Assembly: GCA_002862205.1 (NCBI GenBank)
Contig: PKCN01000059.1
Coordinates: forward strand, 1 to 37,655
Source of the DNA: Planctomycetaceae bacterium
GTDB taxonomy: Bacteria > Planctomycetota > Planctomycetia > Pirellulales > Pirellulaceae
DNA: 37,655 nt
Direction of reading: 5' to 3'
Made by a program: the position numbers and the translations under genes. Positions 28,429-36,084 of the stretch are shown one piece after another. The notes under the pieces were generated by a model. It was not told the origin of the DNA, did no database searches, and saw only the letters and a program-made list of their open reading frames with translations. How positions within the stretch are numbered: position 1 is the first letter of the stretch; each line of letters opens with the position of its first letter.

Positions 28429-29991
28429 ATGATTTTTCAATCCGCTCGTTTTTATGTTCTGTTCATGTTGTTGACTTGGCTGGGATTTGCATCCTGCCGG
28501 GGACTGGTTGCTGAGGACGACAGATTGAATGTCGTTTTTGTTCTGTGTGATGATCATCGGTTTGATTGCCTTGGTGCAGCAGGACACCCATTTCTGGAAA
28601 CTCCAAATATCGACGCTCTGGCCACGCGAGGGGCGATGCTGACGCATACGTATGTCACCACCTCATTATGTTCGCCCAGTCGAGCGTCGATTCTGACAGG
28701 CCAATACGCGCACAATCATCGTGTGGTTGATAATTATCACCCTGTCGATCCGGGACTTGTTTTTTTTCCGCAACAAATGCAGAAGTCCGGTTATGAAACG
28801 GCTTTCATCGGAAAGTGGCACATGGGTGGCGATGTCGATGACCGCCAACGCGGATTTGATCACTGGGTTGCATTCAAAGGCCAAGGGACCTACTGGCCAG
28901 ATGGACATGGCACGACACGGGAAGTACCTCAGACCACCTACGATGGTTTCAATGTCAATGGTAAACGCGTGCCGCAAAAAGGTTACATCACAGATGAACT
29001 GACGGATTACGCCATTGATTGGCTTGATAAACGCGAGTCAGCCAAGCCGTTTTTCATGTACGTTAGCCACAAGGCAGTACACGCAGATTTTGTTCCAGCG
29101 GATCGTCACCGAGGGCGATACGAGGATGCTGAGTTGCCCATTCGAACCCCCACCGTCGACGAAATGAAACAGGGCAACCTTCCCATGTGGGTCCGTAACC
29201 AGCGGAACAGCAGGCATGGTGCTGATTTTGGATACAACATCGAAAATTTCTCTCCCGAGGTCTACTATCGCCGATACTGTGAGTCGTTGCTTGCTGTGGA
29301 TGATAGCGTTGGCAGGTTGACGAAATACCTGAGCGATCAAAAACTGCTGGACAATACTCTGTTTATCTACATGGGGGATAATGGTTTTCAGTTTGGAGAC
29401 CATGGCCTGATTGATAAACGCACTGCTTATGAGGCTAGCGCAAAGGTGCCGTTGCTCATGATGGCGAAAGGGAAGATTCCTGCGGGTTTGCGCTTTGAAG
29501 GATTGGTTGGCAATATTGATCTGGCTCCCACCATTCTCCATGCAACCTCGTCCAACCCAATTGCAAATGTGGATGGGCAGAGCTTCTGGAGTGCGTTGTG
29601 CGCTGCTGACCCCACGCAGTTGAAACGGCCTGACTTGTTATACGAGTATTACTGGGAACGTAATTATCCTCATACGCCCACGTTGCACGCAATTATCGGA
29701 GGCCGGTGGAAATACATTCGCTGCCACGGTATCTGGGACCGAGATGAATTGTACGATCTGGAACAGGATCCAGAAGAGATGAATAACCTGATCGATCGCC
29801 CTGAACACGCAGAGCGAATTGTTTCATTGAACCAACGTCTTTGGGAACTCTTGTTCAACAGTAATGGACGAGAAGTACCGCTGTTGGAGGATCGAGGGCC
29901 AAGGTTTCCATGGAGACATCCAGCTGAAGCTGATCAGGCAAAATTTCCCAAGGAATATTTTCGACGCAATGAGTATGGGACATCGAAGTAG
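28429..29991 (+). CDS. Secreted sulfatase (formylglycine-dependent arylsulfatase family)
   Basis: 520 residues. The N-terminus is a signal peptide (FYVLFMLLTWLGFASC); Cys23 might make it a lipoprotein, but the lipobox is poor. The sulfatase motif CSPSR at 81-85 gives Cys81 as the residue converted to formylglycine. Metal ligands Asp41-Asp42 (VVFVLCDDHRFD) and the later MGDNGFQFGDHG are present. The C-terminal part (ELYDLEQDPEEMNNLID) is typical. The enzyme hydrolyses sulfate esters, probably on an algal or other sulfated polysaccharide, in the periplasm or outside. It follows the DUF1552 gene by 245 bp in which nothing is recognisable. An anaerobic or aerobic formylglycine-generating enzyme must be encoded elsewhere. 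Confidence 0.93.
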   Translation: MIFQSARFYVLFMLLTWLGFASCRGLVAEDDRLNVVFVLCDDHRFDCLGAAGHPFLETPNIDALATRGAMLTHTYVTTSLCSPSRASILTGQYAHNHRVVDNYHPVDPGLVFFPQQMQKSGYETAFIGKWHMGGDVDDRQRGFDHWVAFKGQGTYWPDGHGTTREVPQTTYDGFNVNGKRVPQKGYITDELTDYAIDWLDKRESAKPFFMYVSHKAVHADFVPADRHRGRYEDAELPIRTPTVDEMKQGNLPMWVRNQRNSRHGADFGYNIENFSPEVYYRRYCESLLAVDDSVGRLTKYLSDQKLLDNTLFIYMGDNGFQFGDHGLIDKRTAYEASAKVPLLMMAKGKIPAGLRFEGLVGNIDLAPTILHATSSNPIANVDGQSFWSALCAADPTQLKRPDLLYEYYWERNYPHTPTLHAIIGGRWKYIRCHGIWDRDELYDLEQDPEEMNNLIDRPEHAERIVSLNQRLWELLFNSNGREVPLLEDRGPRFPWRHPAEADQAKFPKEYFRRNEYGTSK

Positions 29992-30172
29992 AACGTGAGG
30001 TCGGATGGTGACGGCAAGTTGATGGTGTGGGAGAAAGCGTCTTGCAACCAAACCACGACCAGTGCTTCAGGGAAACTTTGGTTTGGCAGTCCATTGGACC
30101 GACTCCCCGATTTTTTTCCTTCATCATGTCGTTGATCTCAGTGAGGTGTCCAGCAATTCGGGATATCACAAA

Positions 30173-30313
30173 CTAAGCTTCGCGAGCCAATCGCAGCATC
30201 AACAAATAACAGGAAATCACTGGCACGAGGGTCAGGTAGCGTACTGCAGGGAAACGCAGCAGCGGTTTCCCCTCCAACAGCTCAAATTGCCAACTTCTGG
30301 AATCTTGATCCAT
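30173..30313 (-). CDS. Possible 46-residue membrane protein or detached end of the GYF gene
   Basis: From ATG 30313 the frame gives 46 residues with a hydrophobic end (YLTLVPVISCYLLMLRLA). It is in the same frame as the GYF domain further upstream and follows the stop of the transmembrane segment at 30328. There is no ribosome site. It may be the displaced C-terminus of the broken GYF gene, a tiny separate gene, or chance. Bases 29992-30172, between it and the convergent sulfatase, hold nothing recognisable. Confidence 0.25.
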   Translation of the reverse strand: MDQDSRSWQFELLEGKPLLRFPAVRYLTLVPVISCYLLMLRLAREA

Positions 30314-30545
30314 GTTTGCTTCGGTGCTCAAGTCGGTGCTGTCAGGTTGTCGTAACCCGGGCGAAGTACCAACAGCAGTGCAACCGTGACACCAATTGCC
30401 AAGAAAATCTCGATGATCCAAGGGGTCATGAAAACGGAACCTGAAATCAAAGAAAGCATCCGGCAGCGTTCGTGGGATCAGCGGTTGTTTGATGCCAGTG
30501 CGTGATGGATAGCTCCTGCTGGTTGGGCGACCTCGCTGAGGTTTG

Positions 30546-30581
30546 TGTTGGTAGGCCTTGTGTTGGCAGGCCTTGTGTTGG
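30546..30581. repeat. 15-bp tandem repeat in the GYF pseudogene linker
   Basis: Units TGTTGGTAGGCCTTG (30546-30560) and TGTTGGCAGGCCTTG (30561-30575) differ by one base and are followed by a partial third copy (30576-30581). On the minus strand they encode repeated PTQGL in the linker frame. Confidence 0.85.
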
Positions 30582-30814
30582 AATCTCGCGAGGATGCGTT
30601 GCCTCACCGGCAAAACTTTGGGTTGGCGTTCCTCGTGCTGCAACGGGATTCGCAGGCTTGCGTAAAAAAACTTTTGGTTTCTGGGGTTGAATGCCAGACT
30701 ACTGAACCCGGGTCTGGCGGTTGTGGAGCTGCGAGGGTATTGACTGCAGGCGGCTCTGCCGTGGGAGCGGACACAGCGGGAAGAGCCTGCCGTGTATGGG
30801 GTTTTCCTCAGCTT

Positions 30815-30852
30815 GAGGCTGCAGCGGAAAGTAGAGGCTGCAGCGGAAAGTA
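30815..30852. repeat. Perfect 19-bp direct duplication
   Basis: GAGGCTGCAGCGGAAAGTA occurs at 30815-30833 and again at 30834-30852. Its length is not a multiple of three, so it changes the reading frame of the GYF gene just after the GYF domain. Confidence 0.95.
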
Positions 30853-30988
30853 CCTGAGCAATGGTGGTCACTCGCGTCGCAACAGTCCATTGATCGCGGG
30901 TGTGCCTGGAATGTCGCACTCTGGTGTCTGGTGCAAGGTGGCCCGCTTGAGCGGTCGCGATGAGGTCCACCAATTCAAAGGGGCCGTT

Positions 30989-31018
30989 TTCAATGTCATC
31001 ACGTTCAATGTCATCACG
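30989..31018. repeat. Perfect 15-bp direct duplication inside the GYF domain
   Basis: TTCAATGTCATCACG occurs at 30989-31003 and 31004-31018. On the minus strand it doubles the RDDIE stretch (HRDDIERDDIENGPF) without changing frame, lengthening the turn ahead of the GPF motif. Confidence 0.95.
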
Positions 31019-31061
31019 ATGTTCAAGAGACCATCCGGAATCTTGTTCACCCATCTTGATC

Positions 31062-31301
31062 TGCTTTCTGCTTCGCCTGCTCAGTGCTTTCTGCTTCGCC
31101 TGCTCGGTGCTTTCTGCTTCGCCTGCTCGGTGCTTTCTGCTTCGCCTGCTCGGTGCTTTCTGCTTCGCCTGCTCAGTGCTTTCTGCTTCGCCTGCTCAGT
31201 GCTTTCTGCTTCGCCTGCTCGGTGCTTTCTGCTTTGCCTGCTCAGTGCTTTCTGCTTCGCCTGCTCAGTGCTTTCTGCTTCGCCTGCTCAGTGCTTTCTG
31301 T
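31062..31301. repeat. Minisatellite: ten 23-bp units plus a partial eleventh
   Basis: Units begin every 23 bp from 31062 to 31269 with TGCTTTCTGCTTCGCCTGCT followed by CAG or CGG; a partial unit covers 31292-31301. Variation is limited to the A/G at position 22 and one C/T (unit at 31223-31245). Because 23 is not a multiple of three, every strand and frame reads through as a 23-residue repeat, which explains several long open frames here. It lies directly upstream of the GYF pseudogene start (31054), where its promoter would be. No gene is supported between 31055 and 31444. Confidence 0.97.
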
Positions 31302-31444
31302 GCAGCAATGCCATGCGGAGCTTGTGGGCAGCAATCGCATGCAGAATGCGGTTTTACGTGTTCGTTCGCTTGGTAATCCGAATGGAACTCACTCGACGCG
31401 GGAGGCAGCCAAGTGAGTGCTGTCTGGCTGGTTTGGTTCCGAGT

Positions 31445-32065
31445 TCAAGCAAGCAACGCATGGAAGGGTGTGCCACTGGTCACGGTTTCACACTCGCTAA
31501 TCCATTTTTTCAGACGTCTGGTGCTGGGGATTCGCCGACCACGTAATTGCTGCCGACCTTGAGTGCTCTCAGCAAAACGCTCCAGATCGCGATGCAATCG
31601 TGCGGGTGATTCCATGGCCAGTCCACGTACACTTCGGCGATGGATGCTGATCAAGAGTAACGCATCTCGTGGCATCATTCCGGGGACTGATGCCGAAAAA
31701 CGTATCGCTCGACGGTACTGCTTGAGTACTTTCAACGCCTTGTTGGGCGCACCGAATTGGGAGGCGAGGTTTTTAAGGTCAGCGCCAGCCAGGTCGCCGG
31801 TCGTCGAAATTCCCATGCCGTGCAAGCGATTGCAGCGGCGTGCACTGCAGATTTTTGCATGCGCAAGTTGCATGGAGAGCAGGCGTTCTCGATGGTGGGG
31901 TAATGGTTGAGCACTGGGCAGATGCAATGTGGCCGGAGCCGATCGCAGATTTTTTCTTGATGATTTTTCAACTTCAGCAAAGAGAACCACATGCTCCGAG
32001 TTTGGATCGATGATGGTTGGTTCTTGACGTCCGAAAGAGAAAAGTTTCAGAAAAAGACGGAGCAT
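31445..32065 (-). CDS. DUF4332 (helix-hairpin-helix type) protein
   Basis: 206 residues from the ATG at 32065 (MLRLFLKLFSFGRQEP), with AGG about 9 nt upstream; a GTG at 32131 would extend it. The N-terminal about 65 residues are not recognisable. The rest resembles DUF4332, a small tandem helix-hairpin-helix fold (CNRLHGMGISTTGDLAGADL, ASQFGAPNKALKVLKQYRR), and ends with a basic stretch (RRIPSTRRLKKWISECE). Such proteins are thought to bind nucleic acids or other proteins, but no function is established. It lies 233 bp downstream of the SbcC/YhaN-like ATPase on the same strand, with nothing recognisable in between, so a shared DNA-related role is possible. Confidence 0.7.
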   Translation of the reverse strand: MLRLFLKLFSFGRQEPTIIDPNSEHVVLFAEVEKSSRKNLRSAPATLHLPSAQPLPHHRERLLSMQLAHAKICSARRCNRLHGMGISTTGDLAGADLKNLASQFGAPNKALKVLKQYRRAIRFSASVPGMMPRDALLLISIHRRSVRGLAMESPARLHRDLERFAESTQGRQQLRGRRIPSTRRLKKWISECETVTSGTPFHALLA

Positions 32066-32298
32066 GGGATTACCTGTGGAGTGGAGGGTAGAAAAGACAC
32101 TCGACCATTGATCTGTAAACAATTTTGCCACATGAAAGCGAGAGGTTTTTTGCGGCGGCGTTTGCAGCTTTCCGGGCAGGTACCTTTTGCGGTGAAAATC
32201 CCGTCAGGTTTCTGTTGAGTCATCGACGCAATTGTCAGATTTTGGCCCCCAGCTCATTTTTTAGTCTGACCAAGACGCCAGTCACGGAAACGTCCGGT

Positions 32299-35200
32299 TC
32301 AGCGATCAAGGCTGCCCCGTTGTGTTGGTTCGTCGGTCTCTGTATCACCCCACCAAGATCCACTTCGGTTCCAGATTTCCTCGGGGACATCATCAGGTGA
32401 CTGCAGTAGATCATCCTCACGCCAATCACCTCCAGTGATGGATGCCAACGCATCTTCGACTTCATCAAGTCGCTCCACTGAGGCATGGTCGTTGGCTTCA
32501 TCTTCGAACCACGCCCAGCCGAGAGTTGGCGCGGTTTCCTGTTCAATCTGGCTGATCTTGAGTTGTTCAACTGCGGGAGTTTTGCGTTTTGGCTGTTTGA
32601 CGTAAATGACGCTTGGAAGTGGCTCAGGCTTGGGCAGGGGGATGCTTTCTTCGACAGCCACCTGCTCGACAGCCATTTGTTCGGCGGCCATTTCTTCGAC
32701 AGCCACCTGTTCGACAGCTATTTGTTCGGCGGTAGCAGCTTCGATATCCGTGTGTTCTTCGACTTCTTTTTCCGCAACCACCTCTTCAAGTTCCTCTTCC
32801 TCTTCTTCTTCGTAGTCGTATTTCGGTTCCGGCTTCACTTCGGGTTCTAGAAGAGTGGCTCTGCCCGGTGTGCCTTGGGTTGGCATCATGCGAACTTGAA
32901 CGTCAATGTCGTGGAAGATATCGACGATGTGCTGGTGGCACGTGAACATCATGACTTGATGTCCCAGTTCAGCAAAGGTTTGAAGAGTTCTTGCGGCACA
33001 GACTGCACGGTTGCGATCAAAATTGACCAAGACGTCGTCCAGTACCAGGGGAAGCATGACACCCCGTCGAGCATACGCGGCGGCCAATGACAGTCGCAGG
33101 GCGATGAAGACGGCTTCACGTGTTCCACGACTGAGTACTTCCAGCGGAATCGACTTATTGTCAGCATCACCAATTTTCAGTTGATTGGTTCCCAGAGGTG
33201 TCCAGATCCGAGTGTATTTACCGTCGGTCAATTGATTCAGAAAGGTCGAGGCTTCCCGCAATGTCTCTGGTTGTCGTTCACGCTCAAAGGTACTGCAGAC
33301 ATCTTCTAACAGACAGCTTGCCATTGAAAGAGTCTGCCAGCGTCGTGCTGCGGATTCGATCCGGCGTTCAATGCAACCAAGTTCCAGTTGTGCCACAGTC
33401 AGGCGGGAATCTTCGCCCAATTGCTTCATCTCCTGGGTAATCTGTCCCTGCTGGGTACGCAGTTGAGCAACTCGTGTCTCGGTTTCGTTGATGTTGGTTG
33501 TGAGTGATTCCCAACGCCGATCAAGGTCAGATGCCGTTGCTTCTTCCATCACGGACTCAACGTCATCGTATTCGACATGATTGCCAATCATGGACTTGAT
33601 CTGTTTTTCAACGTCTTCATGTTGTCGGTTCATTTCAGCCAGTTGGGCCTTGCGGTCAACCATCTGGTAGAACTGTTCAGGTGTTGCGACTCCGCATTTC
33701 GCCCACAATGCCCGTCGCTTCTGTTCCCCCCGCTCAATCGTTCGGTGGTGTCCGCTCTGCTGGCGCTTCAGTTGCAGGTCCTGCTCTTTGAGTTCGCGTC
33801 GTCGCTTGATCCAGTGATGTTGTCGCGACAATTCGCTTTGCAAATGGTTCAACTTATCCAGCGGGCTGTGATGCGTCACAGCAGGCGGATTGTGTTGTGG
33901 TTCAAAATCCTCCGTTTCGCCAGCTGGCTTGCTGTTTTCGGATTGATCCTCCGACGTCACTTCGCAGTACAGTGATTCGATGCGTTTGGCGATTGCTTGA
34001 CGCTCACGACGGCGTTGGTCTTTCTCACTCAAAAGTTCGTCGAGTCTTCGACGGCTGTTTTGCATCGCCTCATAGCCATCGCTGAGGCTGCGTACGCTTG
34101 AGGGTGACATGGAGTCGCTGAGGCCCAGTTGGTCCAGAGTTGCAGCCCAGGTGCGTTTTGCATCCCTGAGTCCATCAACGGCATTCGTGGCGCGTTCCTG
34201 TGCAGCTTTGTAGGACTGTAACGCCGACTCATGGTGGTGGTAAGTCGGCAAAGCTGCTTCAAGTTCAGTGATCAGATTTTGTGTGTCACGGATTCGCAGT
34301 TCCAGAGACTCGTTGGAGGTCGGCAGGGTTGAATCGATGTCGTTTCGCTCGGTTTCAACTTCTCGGATTTGACGCCGGAGCGTATCAATTTGCCGTTCGC
34401 AGTCTTCCCGGTCTCGTGATGTGCTCCTCTGACCATTCTCACGTCCAAAGTAGTAGGTCAGCAAACTCATGAAGCCGAATAGAATGCAAAGCATTCCCCA
34501 AGTCGGATCAGGTCTGGCAACAAGCCATGTGAAACCAAAGACGTTCGCCATGCCATAGATCAGTCCCATGCCACCGACAATAAAAGGCACACCCAATAGC
34601 ACCAGACGGTCGACCGGCAGAGCCTCGGCAGTGGTCAAATCAACCGTCTCTTTTTCAAGGTCACGGTAATGACGCTTCAGCTTGTCAAGGTGTTCGCCAA
34701 GCTGCATGCGATGTCGCAGTGCCGTGATGACTTCGTTGTTTTGGCGGATTGCCTGTTGCAGATTCGAGGCGTTTGCCCGTTCCAGTGTTTCCCGCAAAGA
34801 ATCAGCCAGCTTGTCAGATTTTTCCTTGTAATTCGCTGCATCCGCTCGCGCTTGTTTGAGCAGAAATGTCTGCTCTTTGACTTGTTTGGCGGGACCTGAC
34901 AGTGCGCTCAGGGTCTGCTTGGACAAATCTGGTAGTTGGGAAAGATCTCCAGAAAGCAACGTTTCCCGGTCATCTTCATCCATTCCCAAACGTTCAGCAT
35001 CCGTTCTGAGCTGTTTTTGGGCACGATCAATTCGCTGGTCAATACGTTCCAGCTGCTCTTCCAGTGCTTCGATCCATGTTGCCTGTTCTGCTGCCGCCTC
35101 AATTTTTCCCTGCAAATCAAGTAATCGCCGACTGACAGGAATTTGTTCTGCTTTTTCACGCACTGCGCGTCGTTTGTTTTTAACTTCTTCGAGTCGAGCG

Positions 35201-36084
35201 CCACGCTCTTCCATCATGGCGTCGATTTGTACCAGCTGTGAGGGGGCCTCTTCAGGCAGCAAAGTATCCTCTTCCATTTCTTTGATGGATTCGTTCAGCA
35301 GGTCACGCTCTTCCCATTTGTCGAAAATTCCTGATGCGATCTCGACGCAACGAGCTTCACGTTCCCAGCCTGACATCCGCTCAACGAGCTGTTCGATTTC
35401 CTGATCCTGCGCCCTCCGCTGCGACGCCAATTCACTCCAACGCCTGCCACCACGTGTCAACTGCTGAACTTCATCTCGCAGTTGTTCCCTTTTCTTGATC
35501 AGATTGTGCAGCTTGGCAGCGTCCGTATCACCCGCTGCAACCTCGCTCCCAATCAGTTCCTCGCGACCCTCTCGCAAAGATCGCAGCACATCGACCAGTG
35601 ACACACGATCAAGACCGCTGGACAGCTTGTACAGTTCATCGGCTGCAGCGGTGTCGTCGAGGGTGCTGAGTTCCTGCAGTTCACGCATTCCAATGGCAAA
35701 CACGTTGGTGAAAATCGATTCATCAATTTGCCCCAACAGACTGCTCAGCCGGTGTTGTCCTTGGCTGAGTCCGTCCTGACCTGTGACTGATAATTGGCCC
35801 GTTGATCCGGTGTCGGTCAATTGACTGCGGCGCCTGATTTCATATCCACCACCGGGACCTGTGACACGGATCGCACCGCCGGGTGTTCCGCCATGCACAG
35901 GGGGAAGGTATTTCTCACGGCGGTCATCGGTGAATCCGTATAGCATGGCGCGTACGAATTGCATCAATGTTGTCTTGCCAGCCTCATTCGGGCCGTAAAA
36001 CAAGGTCATCCCTTCGGGAAGGGAGTCCACGGAAAGTCCGGTCCAAACACCGAATCCGTCGATTTGAATGTCTTTTACTTTCAT
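32299..36084 (-). CDS. YhaN/SbcC-like coiled-coil AAA ATPase with acidic C-terminal extension
   Basis: 1261 residues. Walker A is GPNEAGKTT at 31-39 in an SMC/Rad50-like N-terminal lobe (DGFGVWTGLSVDSLPEGM, LYGFTDDRREKYLPP). Long coiled coils follow at about 180-480. Two transmembrane helices lie at about 493-515 and 529-547, as in YhaN-type proteins, then a second coiled-coil block. The C-terminal lobe has the ABC signature LSRGTREAVFIALRLSL and Walker B LVLDDVLVNFD (1015-1023). About 190 further residues are extra: a run of Glu, a 15-residue repeat (AEQIAVEQVAVEE type) at about 1102-1132 and an acidic tail. The start ATG overlaps the phosphoesterase stop by 4 bp. The pair resembles SbcC/SbcD and YhaN/YhaO; a membrane-associated DNA-end or repair role is inference. 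Confidence 0.88.
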   Translation of the reverse strand: MKVKDIQIDGFGVWTGLSVDSLPEGMTLFYGPNEAGKTTLMQFVRAMLYGFTDDRREKYLPPVHGGTPGGAIRVTGPGGGYEIRRRSQLTDTGSTGQLSVTGQDGLSQGQHRLSSLLGQIDESIFTNVFAIGMRELQELSTLDDTAAADELYKLSSGLDRVSLVDVLRSLREGREELIGSEVAAGDTDAAKLHNLIKKREQLRDEVQQLTRGGRRWSELASQRRAQDQEIEQLVERMSGWEREARCVEIASGIFDKWEERDLLNESIKEMEEDTLLPEEAPSQLVQIDAMMEERGARLEEVKNKRRAVREKAEQIPVSRRLLDLQGKIEAAAEQATWIEALEEQLERIDQRIDRAQKQLRTDAERLGMDEDDRETLLSGDLSQLPDLSKQTLSALSGPAKQVKEQTFLLKQARADAANYKEKSDKLADSLRETLERANASNLQQAIRQNNEVITALRHRMQLGEHLDKLKRHYRDLEKETVDLTTAEALPVDRLVLLGVPFIVGGMGLIYGMANVFGFTWLVARPDPTWGMLCILFGFMSLLTYYFGRENGQRSTSRDREDCERQIDTLRRQIREVETERNDIDSTLPTSNESLELRIRDTQNLITELEAALPTYHHHESALQSYKAAQERATNAVDGLRDAKRTWAATLDQLGLSDSMSPSSVRSLSDGYEAMQNSRRRLDELLSEKDQRRRERQAIAKRIESLYCEVTSEDQSENSKPAGETEDFEPQHNPPAVTHHSPLDKLNHLQSELSRQHHWIKRRRELKEQDLQLKRQQSGHHRTIERGEQKRRALWAKCGVATPEQFYQMVDRKAQLAEMNRQHEDVEKQIKSMIGNHVEYDDVESVMEEATASDLDRRWESLTTNINETETRVAQLRTQQGQITQEMKQLGEDSRLTVAQLELGCIERRIESAARRWQTLSMASCLLEDVCSTFERERQPETLREASTFLNQLTDGKYTRIWTPLGTNQLKIGDADNKSIPLEVLSRGTREAVFIALRLSLAAAYARRGVMLPLVLDDVLVNFDRNRAVCAARTLQTFAELGHQVMMFTCHQHIVDIFHDIDVQVRMMPTQGTPGRATLLEPEVKPEPKYDYEEEEEEELEEVVAEKEVEEHTDIEAATAEQIAVEQVAVEEMAAEQMAVEQVAVEESIPLPKPEPLPSVIYVKQPKRKTPAVEQLKISQIEQETAPTLGWAWFEDEANDHASVERLDEVEDALASITGGDWREDDLLQSPDDVPEEIWNRSGSWWGDTETDEPTQRGSLDR
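32646..32735. repeat. Two imperfect 45-bp units coding for the Glu/Ala/Val repeat of the ATPase tail
   Basis: The sequence TTTCTTCGACAGCCACCTG restarts after 45 bp (32646-32690 and 32691-32735), with a few substitutions. It encodes two 15-residue copies in the C-terminal extension of the YhaN-like ATPase, on the minus strand. Confidence 0.8.

Larger units (their letters stand above)
30328..31054 (-). pseudogene. Frameshifted GYF (DUF4339)-domain membrane protein gene
   Basis: From ATG 31054 the frame encodes MGEQDSGWSLEH and then a recognisable GYF_2/DUF4339 domain (GPFELVDLIATAQAGHLAPD, DQWTVATRVTTIAQVL). After that the sensible reading moves between frames: a Pro/Ala-rich linker (ALPAVSAPTAEPPAV) lies in a second frame, a Pro/Thr/Gln-rich linker (EIPTQGLPTQGLPTQTS) in a third, and a clear transmembrane helix (MTPWIIEIFLAIGVTVALLL, then RPGYDNLTAPT and stop at 30328) back in the second. 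An intact protein would be GYF domain, linker and one helix. Lesions visible are a 19-bp duplication, a run of seven A on the plus strand (30664-30670) and at least one more shift. The long open frame 30173-31054 is therefore open by chance after the GYF part. Confidence 0.65.

Noticed and set aside
31062-31301. Possible CRISPR array
   Set aside because: The units abut with no spacers, and no cas gene is nearby. It is a plain tandem repeat.
30960-31416. Two other plus-strand frames with repeating hydrophobic sequence, resembling a membrane repeat protein
   Set aside because: Both are translations of the same 23-bp array in other frames; no ribosome site and no family resemblance.
30545-31546. 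Long plus-strand open frame (333 codons)
   Set aside because: It runs through the 23-bp minisatellite, which is open in every frame, and lies opposite a recognisable GYF domain on the minus strand. Its residue pattern is cysteine- and leucine-rich nonsense from the repeat.
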